A stretch of DNA of 44,470 nt from Noviherbaspirillum malthae (GTDB taxonomy: Bacteria > Pseudomonadota > Gammaproteobacteria > Burkholderiales > Burkholderiaceae_D): NCBI RefSeq assembly GCF_015352985.1, contig NZ_JACYXF010000053.1:1-44470 (forward strand), in the 5' to 3' direction. The position numbers were made by a program, and so were the translations under genes. Numbering within the stretch: the stretch's first letter is position 1; every line of letters starts with the position of its first letter. Below are positions 1-9,700 of this stretch, piece by piece. A model generated the notes under the pieces. The model did not search any database. It was not told the DNA's origin and saw only the letters and a program-made list of their open reading frames with translations.

Positions 1-167
1 AATCAAACTGTACCGCATAGTCCTCAAGTGGGCCCGGTGCAACTGGACAGGGTCGACGAGCAGTCATGGCAGCAGACCTCCTGCTCCCAGCATAGCCGCT
101 CAATAATCCACTTTCAACAAAGTACCGCTAGGTCATGTAGGTCAGGCTAAAACGCATAATAAAAAAG

Positions 168-194
168 AAAGCCCCGGAAACCGGGGCTTTTTCG
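168..194 (-). terminator. Intrinsic terminator of the phasin gene
   Basis: A GC-rich hairpin (GCCCCGG, loop AAA, CCGGGGC) is flanked by A/T runs on both sides, so it can work in both directions. Read on the minus strand it lies about 30 bases past the phasin stop and is followed by a T-rich run, as expected for a Rho-independent terminator. Confidence 0.85.
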
Positions 195-226
195 TTGGCG
201 GCTGGTGCGCCGTGTTTCTCGTCGTC

Positions 227-802
227 TTACTTCTTCGCAGCGCGGGCGGTCGCCTTGGCTGCAGCCGCTGCCGGCTGGGCGAACTGGGTGACAGCCTGGT
301 TCAGGTTGGTTTCGATCGTGTCGGCAGCCTGCTTGGCAGTCTTGTTGAACTGCTCATAGCCGGCGTTGGCGTTGCCGATGGCGGACTTGAACAGGGCGAT
401 GGCGTTTTCCGAGCCGGCCGGTGCATTTTTTGTCACTTCATCGATCAGTTCCAGCAGCTTGCGGCTGTTTTCCGCGATCTGCGCTTCGGCGGCCTTGCTG
501 AACTCTGCCTGGACGCTGGAAGCGATGCTTGCCAGCTGGCGACCGTAGGCGATGGCCTTCTCGGCGTTGGGCTGGGTCTGGGCTGTAGCGACGCTCAGCC
601 ATTCCTGCGGGTCCTTGACGGTCAGCAGCTGCTTGACTGCGTTGCCGGAATCTTCGAGCGAAGACTTCACGGTGGCCAGGTTCAGGTCCACGACCTTTTC
701 CAGGCTTTCGAAGGTCTTGCTGGTCAGGGTGGACAGGACGGCGAGCTGGGCTTCGACGCTGGCTTTGGAGGCTGCAGAGAATTGCTCGGGAATTGCAAAC
801 AT
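227..802 (-). CDS. phaP: Phasin family protein (PHA granule-associated)
   Basis: A 191-residue phasin, the amphipathic protein that coats polyhydroxyalkanoate granules in the cytoplasm and controls their size and number. The N-terminus (MFAIPEQFSAASKASVEAQ) is typical of betaproteobacterial PhaP. The body is helical and free of cysteine and tryptophan-rich stretches, and it ends in an Ala/Lys-rich tail (AAAAKATARAAKK). The open frame extends 62 codons upstream, but I chose the ATG at 802 because AGGAGA lies just before it and because family members begin there. It is monocistronic, with a strong terminator downstream and a divergent hydrolase gene upstream. The intergenic region carries two inverted copies of an 18-bp motif that look like an operator, probably for the PHA-responsive repressor PhaR. 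No PHA synthase or phaR is in the window. Confidence 0.93.
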   Translation of the reverse strand: MFAIPEQFSAASKASVEAQLAVLSTLTSKTFESLEKVVDLNLATVKSSLEDSGNAVKQLLTVKDPQEWLSVATAQTQPNAEKAIAYGRQLASIASSVQAEFSKAAEAQIAENSRKLLELIDEVTKNAPAGSENAIALFKSAIGNANAGYEQFNKTAKQAADTIETNLNQAVTQFAQPAAAAAKATARAAKK

Positions 803-859
803 GATGATCTCCTGGAAAGAGGTGCTTCGTTTGAAGAAAGAGACGCACCCGGATTTCAT

Positions 860-934
860 TTTTGTGCGTCGCAACAATTCGCATTTTATGGATTTTTTTT
901 GGCGAGTCAACAATTTTTGTTGCGAAGCACAAAA
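860..934. promoter_or_regulatory. Paired inverted 18-bp operator-like motif upstream of phaP
   Basis: TTTTGTGCGTCGCAACAA occurs at 860-877. The reverse complement of the same motif with one change (TTTTGTGCTTCGCAACAA) occurs at 917-934, 57 bases centre to centre, in an AT-rich gap. They lie roughly 60-130 bases upstream of the phasin start. Phasin genes in related bacteria are repressed by PhaR when no PHA is present; assignment to PhaR is inference. Confidence 0.55.
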
Positions 935-1004
935 TTCGGAAATTCGCTTGAAAATCAATTGCATCGGAGAACGGTCGGGTTCTGCCAAGAGGTCCGGGAC
1001 GCGG

Positions 1005-1973
1005 ATGTTAAACTCGACGACTTTCCTTCAAGTGCACACGCCCCCGGTGAAAGCCTTTTACAGCGATCATTTCGTCCTGCCACTGCCGCAGGGACACCGT
1101 TTCCCCATGCAGAAATACCGGATGCTGCGCGACGGCGTGGCGGCTGAGCTTCCTCGGGTCAGTTTCGAGGAAGCGCCGTATACGACGGACGGCGTGCTGG
1201 CACTGGCGCATCATCCGCTTTACATAGAACGCGTCTCGCACGGGCTCCTCTCGGACAAGGAACAAAAGGCGATCGGCTTTCCCTGGACACCGCAGATGGT
1301 GGAGCGCTCGCGCCGCTCTTCCGGCGCCACCATCTCCGCCTGCCGCGCCGCCTTCGATTCCGGCGTCGCCGTCAATCTGGCCGGGGGCACCCATCATGCC
1401 TATGCCGATCACGGGGAAGGATTCTGCATCTTCAACGATGCCGCAATCGCAGCCCGCCTCATGCAGGCCGAGCGCCGCGCCCGGCGCGTGGCCGTCATCG
1501 ACCTCGACGTCCACCAGGGCAACGGCACGGCCGCCATCCTGGCCAATGATGATTCGGTGTTCACGTTCTCGGTCCACGGCCAAAACAACTATCCGTTTGC
1601 CAAGGAGACAAGCGATCTCGACATAGCCTTGCCGGACGGCGTGGAAGATGATGAATATCTCGCCAGCCTGAAGGAGGGGCTGGACACGCTGTTTTCCCGT
1701 TTCGCGCCGGACCTGCTGATCTATCTCGCCGGCGCCGATCCGCATGAAGGCGACCGGCTCGGCAAGATGAAGCTCACGCTAGCCGGACTTGCGGCGCGCG
1801 ACCGCATGGTCTTCGACCGCGCGCGGGAGCGGGGCCTGCCGGTGGCGGTCGCCATGGCAGGAGGCTACGGCAAGAATATACAAGACACGGTAGCGGTGCA
1901 CCTGCAGACTATCGCGATCGCTTCCACTTATGCCGGCACCGCCGGCCTTGAACAGACCGCATCCGCCGAATGA
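1005..1973 (+). CDS. Histone deacetylase-fold amidohydrolase
   Basis: A 322-residue enzyme of the arginase/deacetylase fold (HDAC, acetoin utilisation protein AcuC and acetylpolyamine amidohydrolase group). The signature elements occur in order: the catalytic His-His pair in GGTHHAYADHGEGFC, the zinc ligands in DLDVHQGNGT (Asp and His) and in AGADPHEGD (Asp), and the transition-state Tyr in MAGGYG. Such enzymes remove acetyl groups from small amides or acetyl-lysine; the substrate cannot be read from sequence. The start is the ATG at 1005 with AAGAGG 12 bases upstream; a GTG at 1047 is an alternative. The frame stays open further upstream but would run antisense through phaP. Its stop overlaps the next gene by ATGA, so the two are translationally coupled, which hints that the following exporter and this hydrolase act on related compounds. 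Confidence 0.88.
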   Translation: MLNSTTFLQVHTPPVKAFYSDHFVLPLPQGHRFPMQKYRMLRDGVAAELPRVSFEEAPYTTDGVLALAHHPLYIERVSHGLLSDKEQKAIGFPWTPQMVERSRRSSGATISACRAAFDSGVAVNLAGGTHHAYADHGEGFCIFNDAAIAARLMQAERRARRVAVIDLDVHQGNGTAAILANDDSVFTFSVHGQNNYPFAKETSDLDIALPDGVEDDEYLASLKEGLDTLFSRFAPDLLIYLAGADPHEGDRLGKMKLTLAGLAARDRMVFDRARERGLPVAVAMAGGYGKNIQDTVAVHLQTIAIASTYAGTAGLEQTASAE

Positions 1974-2878
1974 AAGCTCTTACTCCACCCACTTCCGTGG
2001 CTTCGGGCAGCAACAGCCCCATGCTCTCCGCCATGCCTTTCGTCTTCGTGCTGATCTGGAGCACCGGCTTCATCGTCGCCAAGTTCGGCCTGCCGTATGC
2101 CCAGCCGCTGAGTTTCCTGCTGCTGCGGTTTTTCGGCGTGCTGATCGTCCTGCTGCCGCTGGTGCTGCTGATGCGCGCGCCCTGGCCGGTCGGACGCATG
2201 CGCCATATCGCCGTTGCCGGCGTGCTGGTGCAGGCCGGTTACCTCGGAGGCGTATGGTGCGCGATCAAGGTCGGCATGCCGGCGGGACTGTCGGCGCTGA
2301 TCGTCGGCATGCAGCCCATCCTGACGGCGTTTGCCGCGCCGCTGATCGGCGAATCGGTACGCAGGCAGCAGTGGGTCGGGCTGGGTTTCGGCATTGCCGG
2401 CGTGGGCTTGGTCGTGGCCAACAAGATATCGCTGATCGGCCTTTCCTGGGAAAGCATTGCCCTGTGCATCTTCGCACTGCTGTCGATCACCGTCGGGACG
2501 CTCTACCAGAAGCGCTATTGCCCCAATTTCGATCTGCGTACCGGCACCATCATCCAGTTCTCCGCTTCCATCGTGGCGGTGCTGCCGTTCGCGATCCTGT
2601 TCGAGCACCTTGACCCCGGATTCTCCACGGTGCAGTGGACGCCCCAGTTCGTCGGTGCGCTGCTCTGGTCGATTCTTGCGCTCTCCATCGGCGCCATCTT
2701 CCTGCTGTTTGCGTTGATCCGGAAAAGCGCGGCGACGCAGGTGACCAGCCTGCTGTACCTGACGCCGCCGACGACGGCCGTGATGGCCTGGATCATGTTC
2801 GGGGAAGCCTTCAGCATGATCGGCATGCTTGGAATGCTGCTCGCGGTGATCGGCGTCGCCCTCGTCGTCAAGAAGTAA
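1970..2878 (+). CDS. EamA/DMT-family inner-membrane transporter
   Basis: A 302-residue integral membrane protein of the drug/metabolite transporter superfamily. About ten hydrophobic segments are visible, arranged as two EamA repeats. The first opens with FVFVLIWSTGFIVAKFGLPYAQPL and the second ends with LTPPTTAVMAWIMFGEAF, both classic EamA signatures. It probably exports amino acids or other small metabolites; specificity is unknown. It begins inside the stop codon of the preceding deacetylase-fold gene (ATGA overlap), so the pair is one operon. The start has no separate ribosome binding site, consistent with coupling. Confidence 0.9.
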   Translation: MKALTPPTSVASGSNSPMLSAMPFVFVLIWSTGFIVAKFGLPYAQPLSFLLLRFFGVLIVLLPLVLLMRAPWPVGRMRHIAVAGVLVQAGYLGGVWCAIKVGMPAGLSALIVGMQPILTAFAAPLIGESVRRQQWVGLGFGIAGVGLVVANKISLIGLSWESIALCIFALLSITVGTLYQKRYCPNFDLRTGTIIQFSASIVAVLPFAILFEHLDPGFSTVQWTPQFVGALLWSILALSIGAIFLLFALIRKSAATQVTSLLYLTPPTTAVMAWIMFGEAFSMIGMLGMLLAVIGVALVVKK

Positions 2879-2982
2879 AACCTCCCGAGACGCGGGGCGG
2901 TGATTGGGATACACTCCGCTCCACGTTGAAAATGACCAGGCCTGGCCGGGATCGGTCGGGCAAAGACAGGGAGACGCAGTTG

Positions 2983-3444
2983 ATGGATCAGAACAGCAAG
3001 CCTGAGAAAACAAGCCGCTTGACCAGAAAGGATTTCAGGCATTTTCTGCCGATTACCACCCGCTGGATGGACAACGACGCCTACGGTCATGTGAACAATG
3101 TCGTGTACTACAGCTGGTTCGACACCGTGGTGAACCAGTTTTTGATCAACAACGGCGCGCTGGATATCGAGCACAGCCCGGTCATTGGTCTGGTCATCGA
3201 GACGCAATGCAATTATTTTGCGTCGGTCGCCTTTCCCGAAGAAATCTCGGCCGGACTGAGGGTCAGCAGACTGGGGAATTCCAGCGTGCGCTATGAGGTG
3301 GGAATATTCAGAGCGAACGAAGACCAGGCTGCAGCCCAAGGTCATTTCGTCCATGTCTACGTAGACCGCACAAGCCGCAAGCCGACTCCCCTGCCTGACC
3401 GGCTCCGGTCGCTGCTGCAGACGATCCTGCACGCCGAGGAATAA
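2983..3444 (+). CDS. Acyl-CoA thioesterase, 4HBT hot-dog family
   Basis: A 153-residue single hot-dog domain protein of the YbgC/FadM type. The catalytic motif is W-M-D-N-D-A-Y-G-H-V-N-N, in which the aspartates and the HVNN turn match 4-hydroxybenzoyl-CoA thioesterase-like enzymes. It would hydrolyse acyl- or aroyl-CoA thioesters in the cytoplasm. The ATG at 2983 follows GGGAGA at 2970-2975; a TTG immediately before it is less likely. It lies 104 bases after the EamA gene on the same strand and may be read through from it, but the gap leaves room for its own promoter. Substrate unknown. Confidence 0.87.
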   Translation: MDQNSKPEKTSRLTRKDFRHFLPITTRWMDNDAYGHVNNVVYYSWFDTVVNQFLINNGALDIEHSPVIGLVIETQCNYFASVAFPEEISAGLRVSRLGNSSVRYEVGIFRANEDQAAAQGHFVHVYVDRTSRKPTPLPDRLRSLLQTILHAEE

Positions 3445-3626
3445 AAAAGTTGTAATGATGCAACATGCGAGGGAGATATGACGCATCAAGTAAATTGTTC
3501 TTAAGAAACTATATTTCCATTGGTCAAGATTGCGAATCGTCAAATCCGAGTGAGAAACTCGTTTAACACGTTGCGCTAAGGCCTTAATTCCCTTGCTGAT
3601 TTTCACTATTTTGCTAGGCTGCAAGC

Positions 3627-3632
3627 TATAAT
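3627..3632 (+). promoter_or_regulatory. Possible sigma-70 -10 box for the D,D-peptidase gene
   Basis: An exact TATAAT lies 30 bases before the start codon in an AT-rich 217-base gap. No convincing -35 hexamer is at the right distance, so the call rests on the -10 alone. Confidence 0.35.
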
Positions 3633-3661
3633 TGCGACTTGCAGAATCAGGGAGAGGGGCG

Positions 3662-4798
3662 ATGGTTAAGTCCGCGCTGGGTATCGTTATTTCATTATTC
3701 GCTTTTGCCGTTGCGAGCCCCGCAGTGCATGCGCAGGGTTCGGCCGCCGCGAAATCCGGCAAAAAGCAGGTTGTCAAGAAACAGGTGGCCAAGAAGCCGG
3801 TAGCGAAAACCGCTTCCGCCAAGGTCAAGACATCCGTCGAGCGCCGTTCAGGCAAGAAGGTCGTCCAAGCCACTGCCGTGCGTTCTGCCGTGGCCGTCAA
3901 GGCGAAGCCGAATTCCGGCTACCAGCGGGTGGCATTCAGTCCTTCGCCCAACCCGGCAGCCGCAGCGGTGCCCCCCGTCATGACAGCCGGTGACATGGCA
4001 GGATTGAACCTGACCCATGATCCGCTTTCCCTCAAATCCAATGCTGCGGTCGTCATCGACCAGAGAACGTCCCAGGTCCTGTTCGAGAAAAACGCCGCCG
4101 TGCCCCTGCCGATCGCATCGCTCACCAAGCTGATGACAGCCATGATCGTGGTCGAGTCCCGGCAGAACATGGACGAGGTCCTTGAAGTCACGACCGACGA
4201 TATCGATCGCGAAAAGAACAGCACCTCCCGTCTGCGCGTAGGCTCCCACATGAGCCGGGCCAACATGCTGCACATTGCGTTGATGAGCTCGGAGAACCGT
4301 GCCGCTTCCGCCCTCGGACGCAATTACCCGGGTGGCTTGCCGGCCTTCGTAGCCGCCATGAATGCAAAGGCCAAGGCCCTCGGCATGATGGACACCCGCT
4401 ATGTCGATTCGACCGGCCTGTCCAGCCATAACGTTGCAAGCGCGCGTGACCTGGCCAGGCTGGTCGTTGCTGCCTACCAGTACCCCGTCATTCGGGATTA
4501 CTCCACCGATGAGAACTACGCAGTCGATACCGGTAACGGGCATCAGCTGCAGTACATGAATTCCAATCGCCTGGTCAAGAACCCGGGCTGGGATATCGGT
4601 CTTCAGAAAACCGGCTATATCTCCGAAGCAGGCCGATGCCTGCTGATGCAGAGCCGCATCGACGGCCGCCCGGTCGTGATGGTATTCCTGGACTCGAAAG
4701 GCAAGGATTCACGGCTCGCCGACGCCGGCCGGGTCCGCAAATGGCTGGAGTCCACCAAGCCGCAAACTCTGGTGCAGGTGCAGGCGGCGGCGCGCTGA
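3662..4798 (+). CDS. pbpG: Serine D,D-carboxypeptidase/endopeptidase (PBP7-like, peptidase S11)
   Basis: A 378-residue periplasmic low-molecular-weight penicillin-binding protein. All three active-site motifs are present: SxxK (S153-L-T-K156), SxN (S210-E-N212) and KTG (K316-T-G318). It cleaves D-Ala-containing bonds in peptidoglycan, either terminal D-Ala or cross-links. A Sec signal peptide (about residues 1-26, ending VHA-QG) is followed by a roughly 100-residue Lys/Ala/Val-rich linker, longer than in E. coli PBP7, which may help it bind the wall. The ATG at 3662 follows a strong GGGAGAGGGG; an earlier start at 3632 would spoil the signal peptide. A clear terminator follows. The D-Ala-D-Ala endopeptidase name is by family similarity. 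Confidence 0.9.
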   Translation: MVKSALGIVISLFAFAVASPAVHAQGSAAAKSGKKQVVKKQVAKKPVAKTASAKVKTSVERRSGKKVVQATAVRSAVAVKAKPNSGYQRVAFSPSPNPAAAAVPPVMTAGDMAGLNLTHDPLSLKSNAAVVIDQRTSQVLFEKNAAVPLPIASLTKLMTAMIVVESRQNMDEVLEVTTDDIDREKNSTSRLRVGSHMSRANMLHIALMSSENRAASALGRNYPGGLPAFVAAMNAKAKALGMMDTRYVDSTGLSSHNVASARDLARLVVAAYQYPVIRDYSTDENYAVDTGNGHQLQYMNSNRLVKNPGWDIGLQKTGYISEAGRCLLMQSRIDGRPVVMVFLDSKGKDSRLADAGRVRKWLESTKPQTLVQVQAAAR

Positions 4799-4838
4799 AG
4801 CCAATACTTCCCGTGATCAACACTTGATATAGAGCAAT

Positions 4839-4867
4839 AACGGCTGCCGGGACCGGGCAGCCGTTTT
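4839..4867 (+). terminator. Rho-independent terminator after the D,D-peptidase gene
   Basis: A perfect 10-bp stem (AACGGCTGCC with GGCAGCCGTT) and a 7-base loop are followed by TTTT, 40 bases past the stop. The rest of the 306-base gap to the next gene (4799-5104) shows no other clear element. Confidence 0.85.
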
Positions 4868-5104
4868 CATTTATCTATGTTACATTGGGGTTTCTTGGAA
4901 CCAGCATATTTCTCAAATGAAATCAATGCGTTGCGGAATATGAGGTGCATCCGGTTCCGGGGATGAGAAGTCTGCAGTTTTGTTTAACCCAGACGAAGGA
5001 CGGCCAGACATGTCGCGCAGGCCGGGGAAATTCCGTTTCGGGATAGCCCTGATGACGCGGAAATTTCATGAGCCTTCCTCGTTCATAGATGCGTCCTGAT
5101 ACCG

Positions 5105-6418
5105 GTGTTTACTCCTAAGGTCTTACTAGTCAACGACGATTCCGCAAGCCTGCTGGCCCTGGCCAGCCTGCTGACCGACCGTGACAACTACGAAGTCATC
5201 ACGGCACGCTCGGGCGAGGAAGCGTTGCGGAAGGTGTTGACCCACGATTTTGCCGTTATCCTGCTCGACGTCAGCATGCCCAGCATGGATGGCTTCGAAA
5301 CCGCGGAGGCGATTCACTCCCATCCGCGCTCGGCCGCAGTGCCGATCATTTTCGTCACCGCCCATTACGCGGACGAGATGAACCGCTTGAAAGGTTATCA
5401 GCGCGGCGCGGTCGATTATCTGTTTACTCCGATCATTCCCCAAATCCTGCAATCCAAGGTTGCCGTCTTCGTCGAGCTGGCCAAGAAGAATCTGCAGCTG
5501 CAGCACCAGAAGAAGGAGCTTGAAAAGCTCAATGAAGACCTGCAGGAGCAGCGCAAGCAGGATTTGCAGCACATCAGCGAGCGGCGCCAGGCCGAAGAAG
5601 CGCTGCGCCAGTCGCAGGAAGAGCTGCGTCAGCTGGCCAGCTACCAGGAACGCATCAAGGAAGACGAGCGCAAGCGGATCGCCCGCGAGATTCATGACGA
5701 GCTCGGCCAGAACCTGCTCGCCCTGCGCATCGACATCGCCATGCTGCATGCGCGCACCGGCGCGACGCATCCCAAGCTGAACAAGAAGGTGCATGGCGTG
5801 CTCGATCATATCGACAGCACGATGAAAGCCATGCGGGCCATCATCAACAACCTCCGGCCGACGGTTCTTGACCTCGGCCTGAATGCTGCCATCGAATGGC
5901 AGGTCAAGGAATTCCAGCGGCGCACCGGCATCGCCTGCGAACTGATCATGCCGCCTACGGAACTGGTCATGGATGACGGCCGAGCCACTGCGCTTTTCCG
6001 CATCGTTCAGGAGTCGCTGAACAATGTGTTCCGGCATGCGCGCGCGACCAAGGCGAATATTGAACTGTCGCTGAGCGCCACCCAGCTGCAGATGAAGATT
6101 TCCGACAATGGCGTCGGCATTTTCCCGGGATGCAGGCGCAAGGCCAATTCCTTCGGCCTGGTCGGCATCAAGGAGCGCGTCAGCACCCTGGGCGGCGAAT
6201 TCGAGATTCAGACCGGCCAGGATATCGGCACCACTCTCAGCATTTCCATACCGCTCGACGACGCAATCGGAATGGCCAGCGACGGCGCTGACGGCAGCCT
6301 GCCCACAGTGCTGTTCGACCGGCGCGCCAGCGATGCGCTCGACCTGAAAATCGGCCGCAAGCGGGCGCCCGCAGCGCGCCGCAAGAAGGAATCGGACAAC
6401 CTCAACGAACTGACCTGA
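5105..6418 (+). CDS. Receiver-domain/NarL-type sensor histidine kinase
   Basis: A 437-residue cytoplasmic signalling protein without membrane segments. Residues 5-120 form a receiver domain (acidic N-D-D near the start, phospho-acceptor D55 in ILLDVSM, T in VTAH). A coiled coil (about 120-185) is rich in Gln/Glu/Lys. A HisKA_3 dimerisation helix follows, with H197 in REIHDELGQN, then a HATPase_c domain (QESLNNVFRHA N-box, SDNGVGI G1 box, GLVGIKERV). The architecture is that of kinases which phosphorylate NarL/FixJ-type regulators under control of an upstream kinase. The receiver's usual conserved Lys is Thr108 (YLFTPIIP). The start is GTG at 5105, the first usable start after a stop at 5069; no good ribosome binding site is seen. 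The large hybrid kinase follows 303 bases later. Confidence 0.88.
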   Translation: MFTPKVLLVNDDSASLLALASLLTDRDNYEVITARSGEEALRKVLTHDFAVILLDVSMPSMDGFETAEAIHSHPRSAAVPIIFVTAHYADEMNRLKGYQRGAVDYLFTPIIPQILQSKVAVFVELAKKNLQLQHQKKELEKLNEDLQEQRKQDLQHISERRQAEEALRQSQEELRQLASYQERIKEDERKRIAREIHDELGQNLLALRIDIAMLHARTGATHPKLNKKVHGVLDHIDSTMKAMRAIINNLRPTVLDLGLNAAIEWQVKEFQRRTGIACELIMPPTELVMDDGRATALFRIVQESLNNVFRHARATKANIELSLSATQLQMKISDNGVGIFPGCRRKANSFGLVGIKERVSTLGGEFEIQTGQDIGTTLSISIPLDDAIGMASDGADGSLPTVLFDRRASDALDLKIGRKRAPAARRKKESDNLNELT

Positions 6419-6721
6419 CAAGCGCCTCTCACTGCCTTCCTATGGCGCTTGATATTAATCAATGGTTGGTCGCCTAATACCGTCAGCTATCCATCCGCGA
6501 ATTGCTTGACGGCACTCTTTCGCCCAAAATACGTTATTCCTTTCTTCATAGAAAGCATCCAGGCTGCCCGTATGTCAGCCTGGAGATGCTATGCCCGCTT
6601 GCGCCGCAAGGATAAGATGATTATCCGGATGCCGGCCGCGGAGTGCGGAGAGGAACTGCGGCTGCCCTCGACGGCAGCATGCGTGCGATAACGGATTTTG
6701 ATCAGGAGTGGGAGATCGTTG

Positions 6722-9700
6722 ATGGACACCAGGACCAAGTTGACCGATGAACTGGATGCCAAGCTGTTGCTGGGCGTCCTGACCGCGCTGAAAAAGGGGG
6801 ATTTCTCCACGCGCATGCCGTCGGACCTGACCGGCTTGGCAGGCAAGATCGCGGATACATTGAATGACATCATGGAGACCAACGAGCAGCTGACGCGGGA
6901 GATCACCGAAGTCAGCCGCGTGGTCGGACGCGAAGGCCGTCTCACGCAGCGCGCAACGCTCCCCAGCGTCGCCGGCGGCTGGGCCACCATCGTCAAATCC
7001 GTCAATACCCTGATCGACGACCTCGTGCATCCGACGACCGAGATGGCTCGCGTCATCGGCGCGGTGGCGAAGGGCGACCTTTCCCAGACCATGGCGCTCG
7101 ATGTCGACGGACGGCCTCTCAAGGGACAATTCCTGCGCGCCGCTTCCACCGCGAATACGATGGTGGACCAGTTGTCTTCGTTCGCATCGGAAGTGACGCG
7201 GGTGGCGCGGGAAGTGGGTACCGAAGGCAAGCTGGGCGGCCAGGCGAACGTGCCCGGTGTGGCCGGGACATGGAAAGACTTGACCGACTCGGTGAACTCC
7301 ATGGCGGGCAACCTGACGTCCCAGGTGCGTAACATCGCCGACGTGACGACGGCGGTAGCCAACGGCGACTTGTCCAAGAAGATTACCGTGGACGTGCGCG
7401 GCGAGATCCTGCAGCTCAAGGACACGATCAACACCATGGTGGACCAGCTGCGCTCCTTCGCATCCGAGGTGACCCGTGTGGCGCGGGAAGTGGGTACCGA
7501 AGGCAAGCTGGGCGGACAGGCTTACGTGCCAGGCGTGGGCGGTACCTGGAAGGACTTGACCGACAACGTGAACTTCATGGCCTCGAACCTGACCGGCCAG
7601 GTACGTAACATCGCGGAAGTGACGACGGCGGTGGCGAACGGCGACTTGTCCAAGAAGATCACCGTGGACGTCAAGGGCGAGATCCTGGAACTGAAAGACA
7701 CCATCAACGTGATGGTGGACCAGCTGTCCTCGTTCGCATCCGAGGTGACGCGGGTGGCGCGCGAGGTGGGTACCGAAGGCAAGCTGGGCGGCCAGGCCAG
7801 GGTGGCGGGCGTGGCCGGCACCTGGAAGGACTTGACCGACTCGGTGAACTCGATGGCAGGCAACCTGACCGCGCAGGTGCGTAACATTGCCGACGTGACG
7901 ACTGCTGTGGCGAACGGTGACTTGTCGAAGAAAATCACGGTGGACGTGAAGGGCGAGATTCTGGAACTCAAGAACACCATCAACGTGATGGTGGACCAGC
8001 TGAATTCCTTCGCGTCCGAAGTGACGCGGGTGGCGCGGGAAGTGGGTACCGAAGGCAAGCTCGGCGGCCAGGCAAACGTGCCCGGCGTGGCCGGTACCTG
8101 GAAGGACTTGACCGACTCGGTAAACTCCATGGCGGGCAACCTGACGTCCCAGGTGCGCAACATCGCCGACGTGACGACGGCGGTAGCGAACGGTGACCTG
8201 TCCAAGAAAATTACCGTGGATGTGCGCGGTGAGATTTTCGAATTGAAGAACACCATCAACGTCATGGTGGACCAGCTGAACTCCTTCGCGTCGGAAGTGA
8301 CGCGGGTGGCGCGTGAAGTGGGTACTGAAGGCAAGCTGGGCGGACAGGCTCAGGTGAAGGGCGTGGGCGGCACCTGGAAGGACTTGACCGACAACGTGAA
8401 CTTCATGGCCTCCAACCTGACCGGTCAGGTGCGAAACATCGCGGAAGTGACGACGGCGGTGGCGCGCGGCGACCTGTCCAAGAAGATTACGGTGGACGTC
8501 AAGGGCGAGATTCTCGAACTCAAGAACACCATCAACGTGATGGTGGACCAGTTGTCTTCGTTTGCATCCGAAGTCACCCGAGTGGCGCGAGAGGTGGGTA
8601 CCGAAGGCAAGCTGGGCGGCCAGGCGAACGTGCCCGGTGTGGCCGGTACCTGGAAGGACTTGACCGACTCGGTGAACTCCATGGCGGGCAACCTGACGTC
8701 CCAGGTGCGTAACATCGCCGACGTGACGACTGCGGTAGCGAACGGCGACTTGTCCAAGAAGATTACCGTGGACGTGCGCGGCGAGATCTTGCAGCTCAAG
8801 GACACGATCAACACCATGGTGGACCAGCTGCGGTCCTTCGCATCCGAGGTGACCCGTGTGGCGCGTGAAGTGGGCACCGAAGGCCGTCTCGGCGGCCAGG
8901 CGAACGTTCCCGGCGCGTCCGGCACCTGGAAGGACTTGACCGACAACGTGAACTTCATGGCCTCGAACCTGACCGGCCAGGTACGTAACATCGCGGAAGT
9001 GACCACGGCGGTGGCGCGCGGTGACTTGTCCAAGAAGATCACCGTGGACGTCAAGGGCGAGATCCTGGAGCTGAAGAACACCATCAACGTCATGGTGGAC
9101 CAGTTGTCCTCGTTCGCATCCGAGGTGACGCGGGTGGCGCGCGAGGTGGGTACCGAAGGCAAGCTGGGCGGCCAGGCTCAGGTCGAAGGCGCGGCGGGCA
9201 CCTGGAAGGATCTGACCGATAACGTGAACTTCATGGCGGCGAACCTGACCGCGCAGGTGCGGGGTATTGCCGGCGTGGTGACCGCGGTCGCGAACGGCGA
9301 TCTGAAAAAGAAACTGACCGTGGCGGCGCGCGGCGAGATCGCGGCGCTGGCCAACACGATTAACGAAATGACCGACACGCTCGCGGTGTTTGCCGATCAG
9401 GCCACCACCGTGGCCCGCGAGGTGGGCGTGGAGGGCAAGCTCGGCGGCCAGGCTTCGGTGCCGGGCGCGGCAGGTACCTGGAAGGACTTGACCGAAAACC
9501 TCAACCAGATGGCGGCAACGCTGACCACGCAGGTGCGTGCGATTGCGGAAGTGGCGACCGCCGTGACGCGCGGTGACTTGTCCCGTTCCATTCAGGTGGA
9601 AACGCGCGGAGAGGTGGCGGACCTCAAGGACAACATCAACGAGATGATCCGCAACCTGAAAGAAACCACGCAGAAGAATGCACAGCAGGACTGGCTCAAG

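Noticed and set aside
1..226. Any gene before the phasin
   Set aside because: Only short frames without start signals; apart from the phasin terminator nothing can be supported.
6449..6691. An 80-codon frame between the two kinase genes
   Set aside because: No ribosome binding site and no domain; the region contains hairpins (TCCAGGCTG/CAGCCTGGA at 6558-6584 and GGATAA/TTATCC near 6610) more consistent with a leader.
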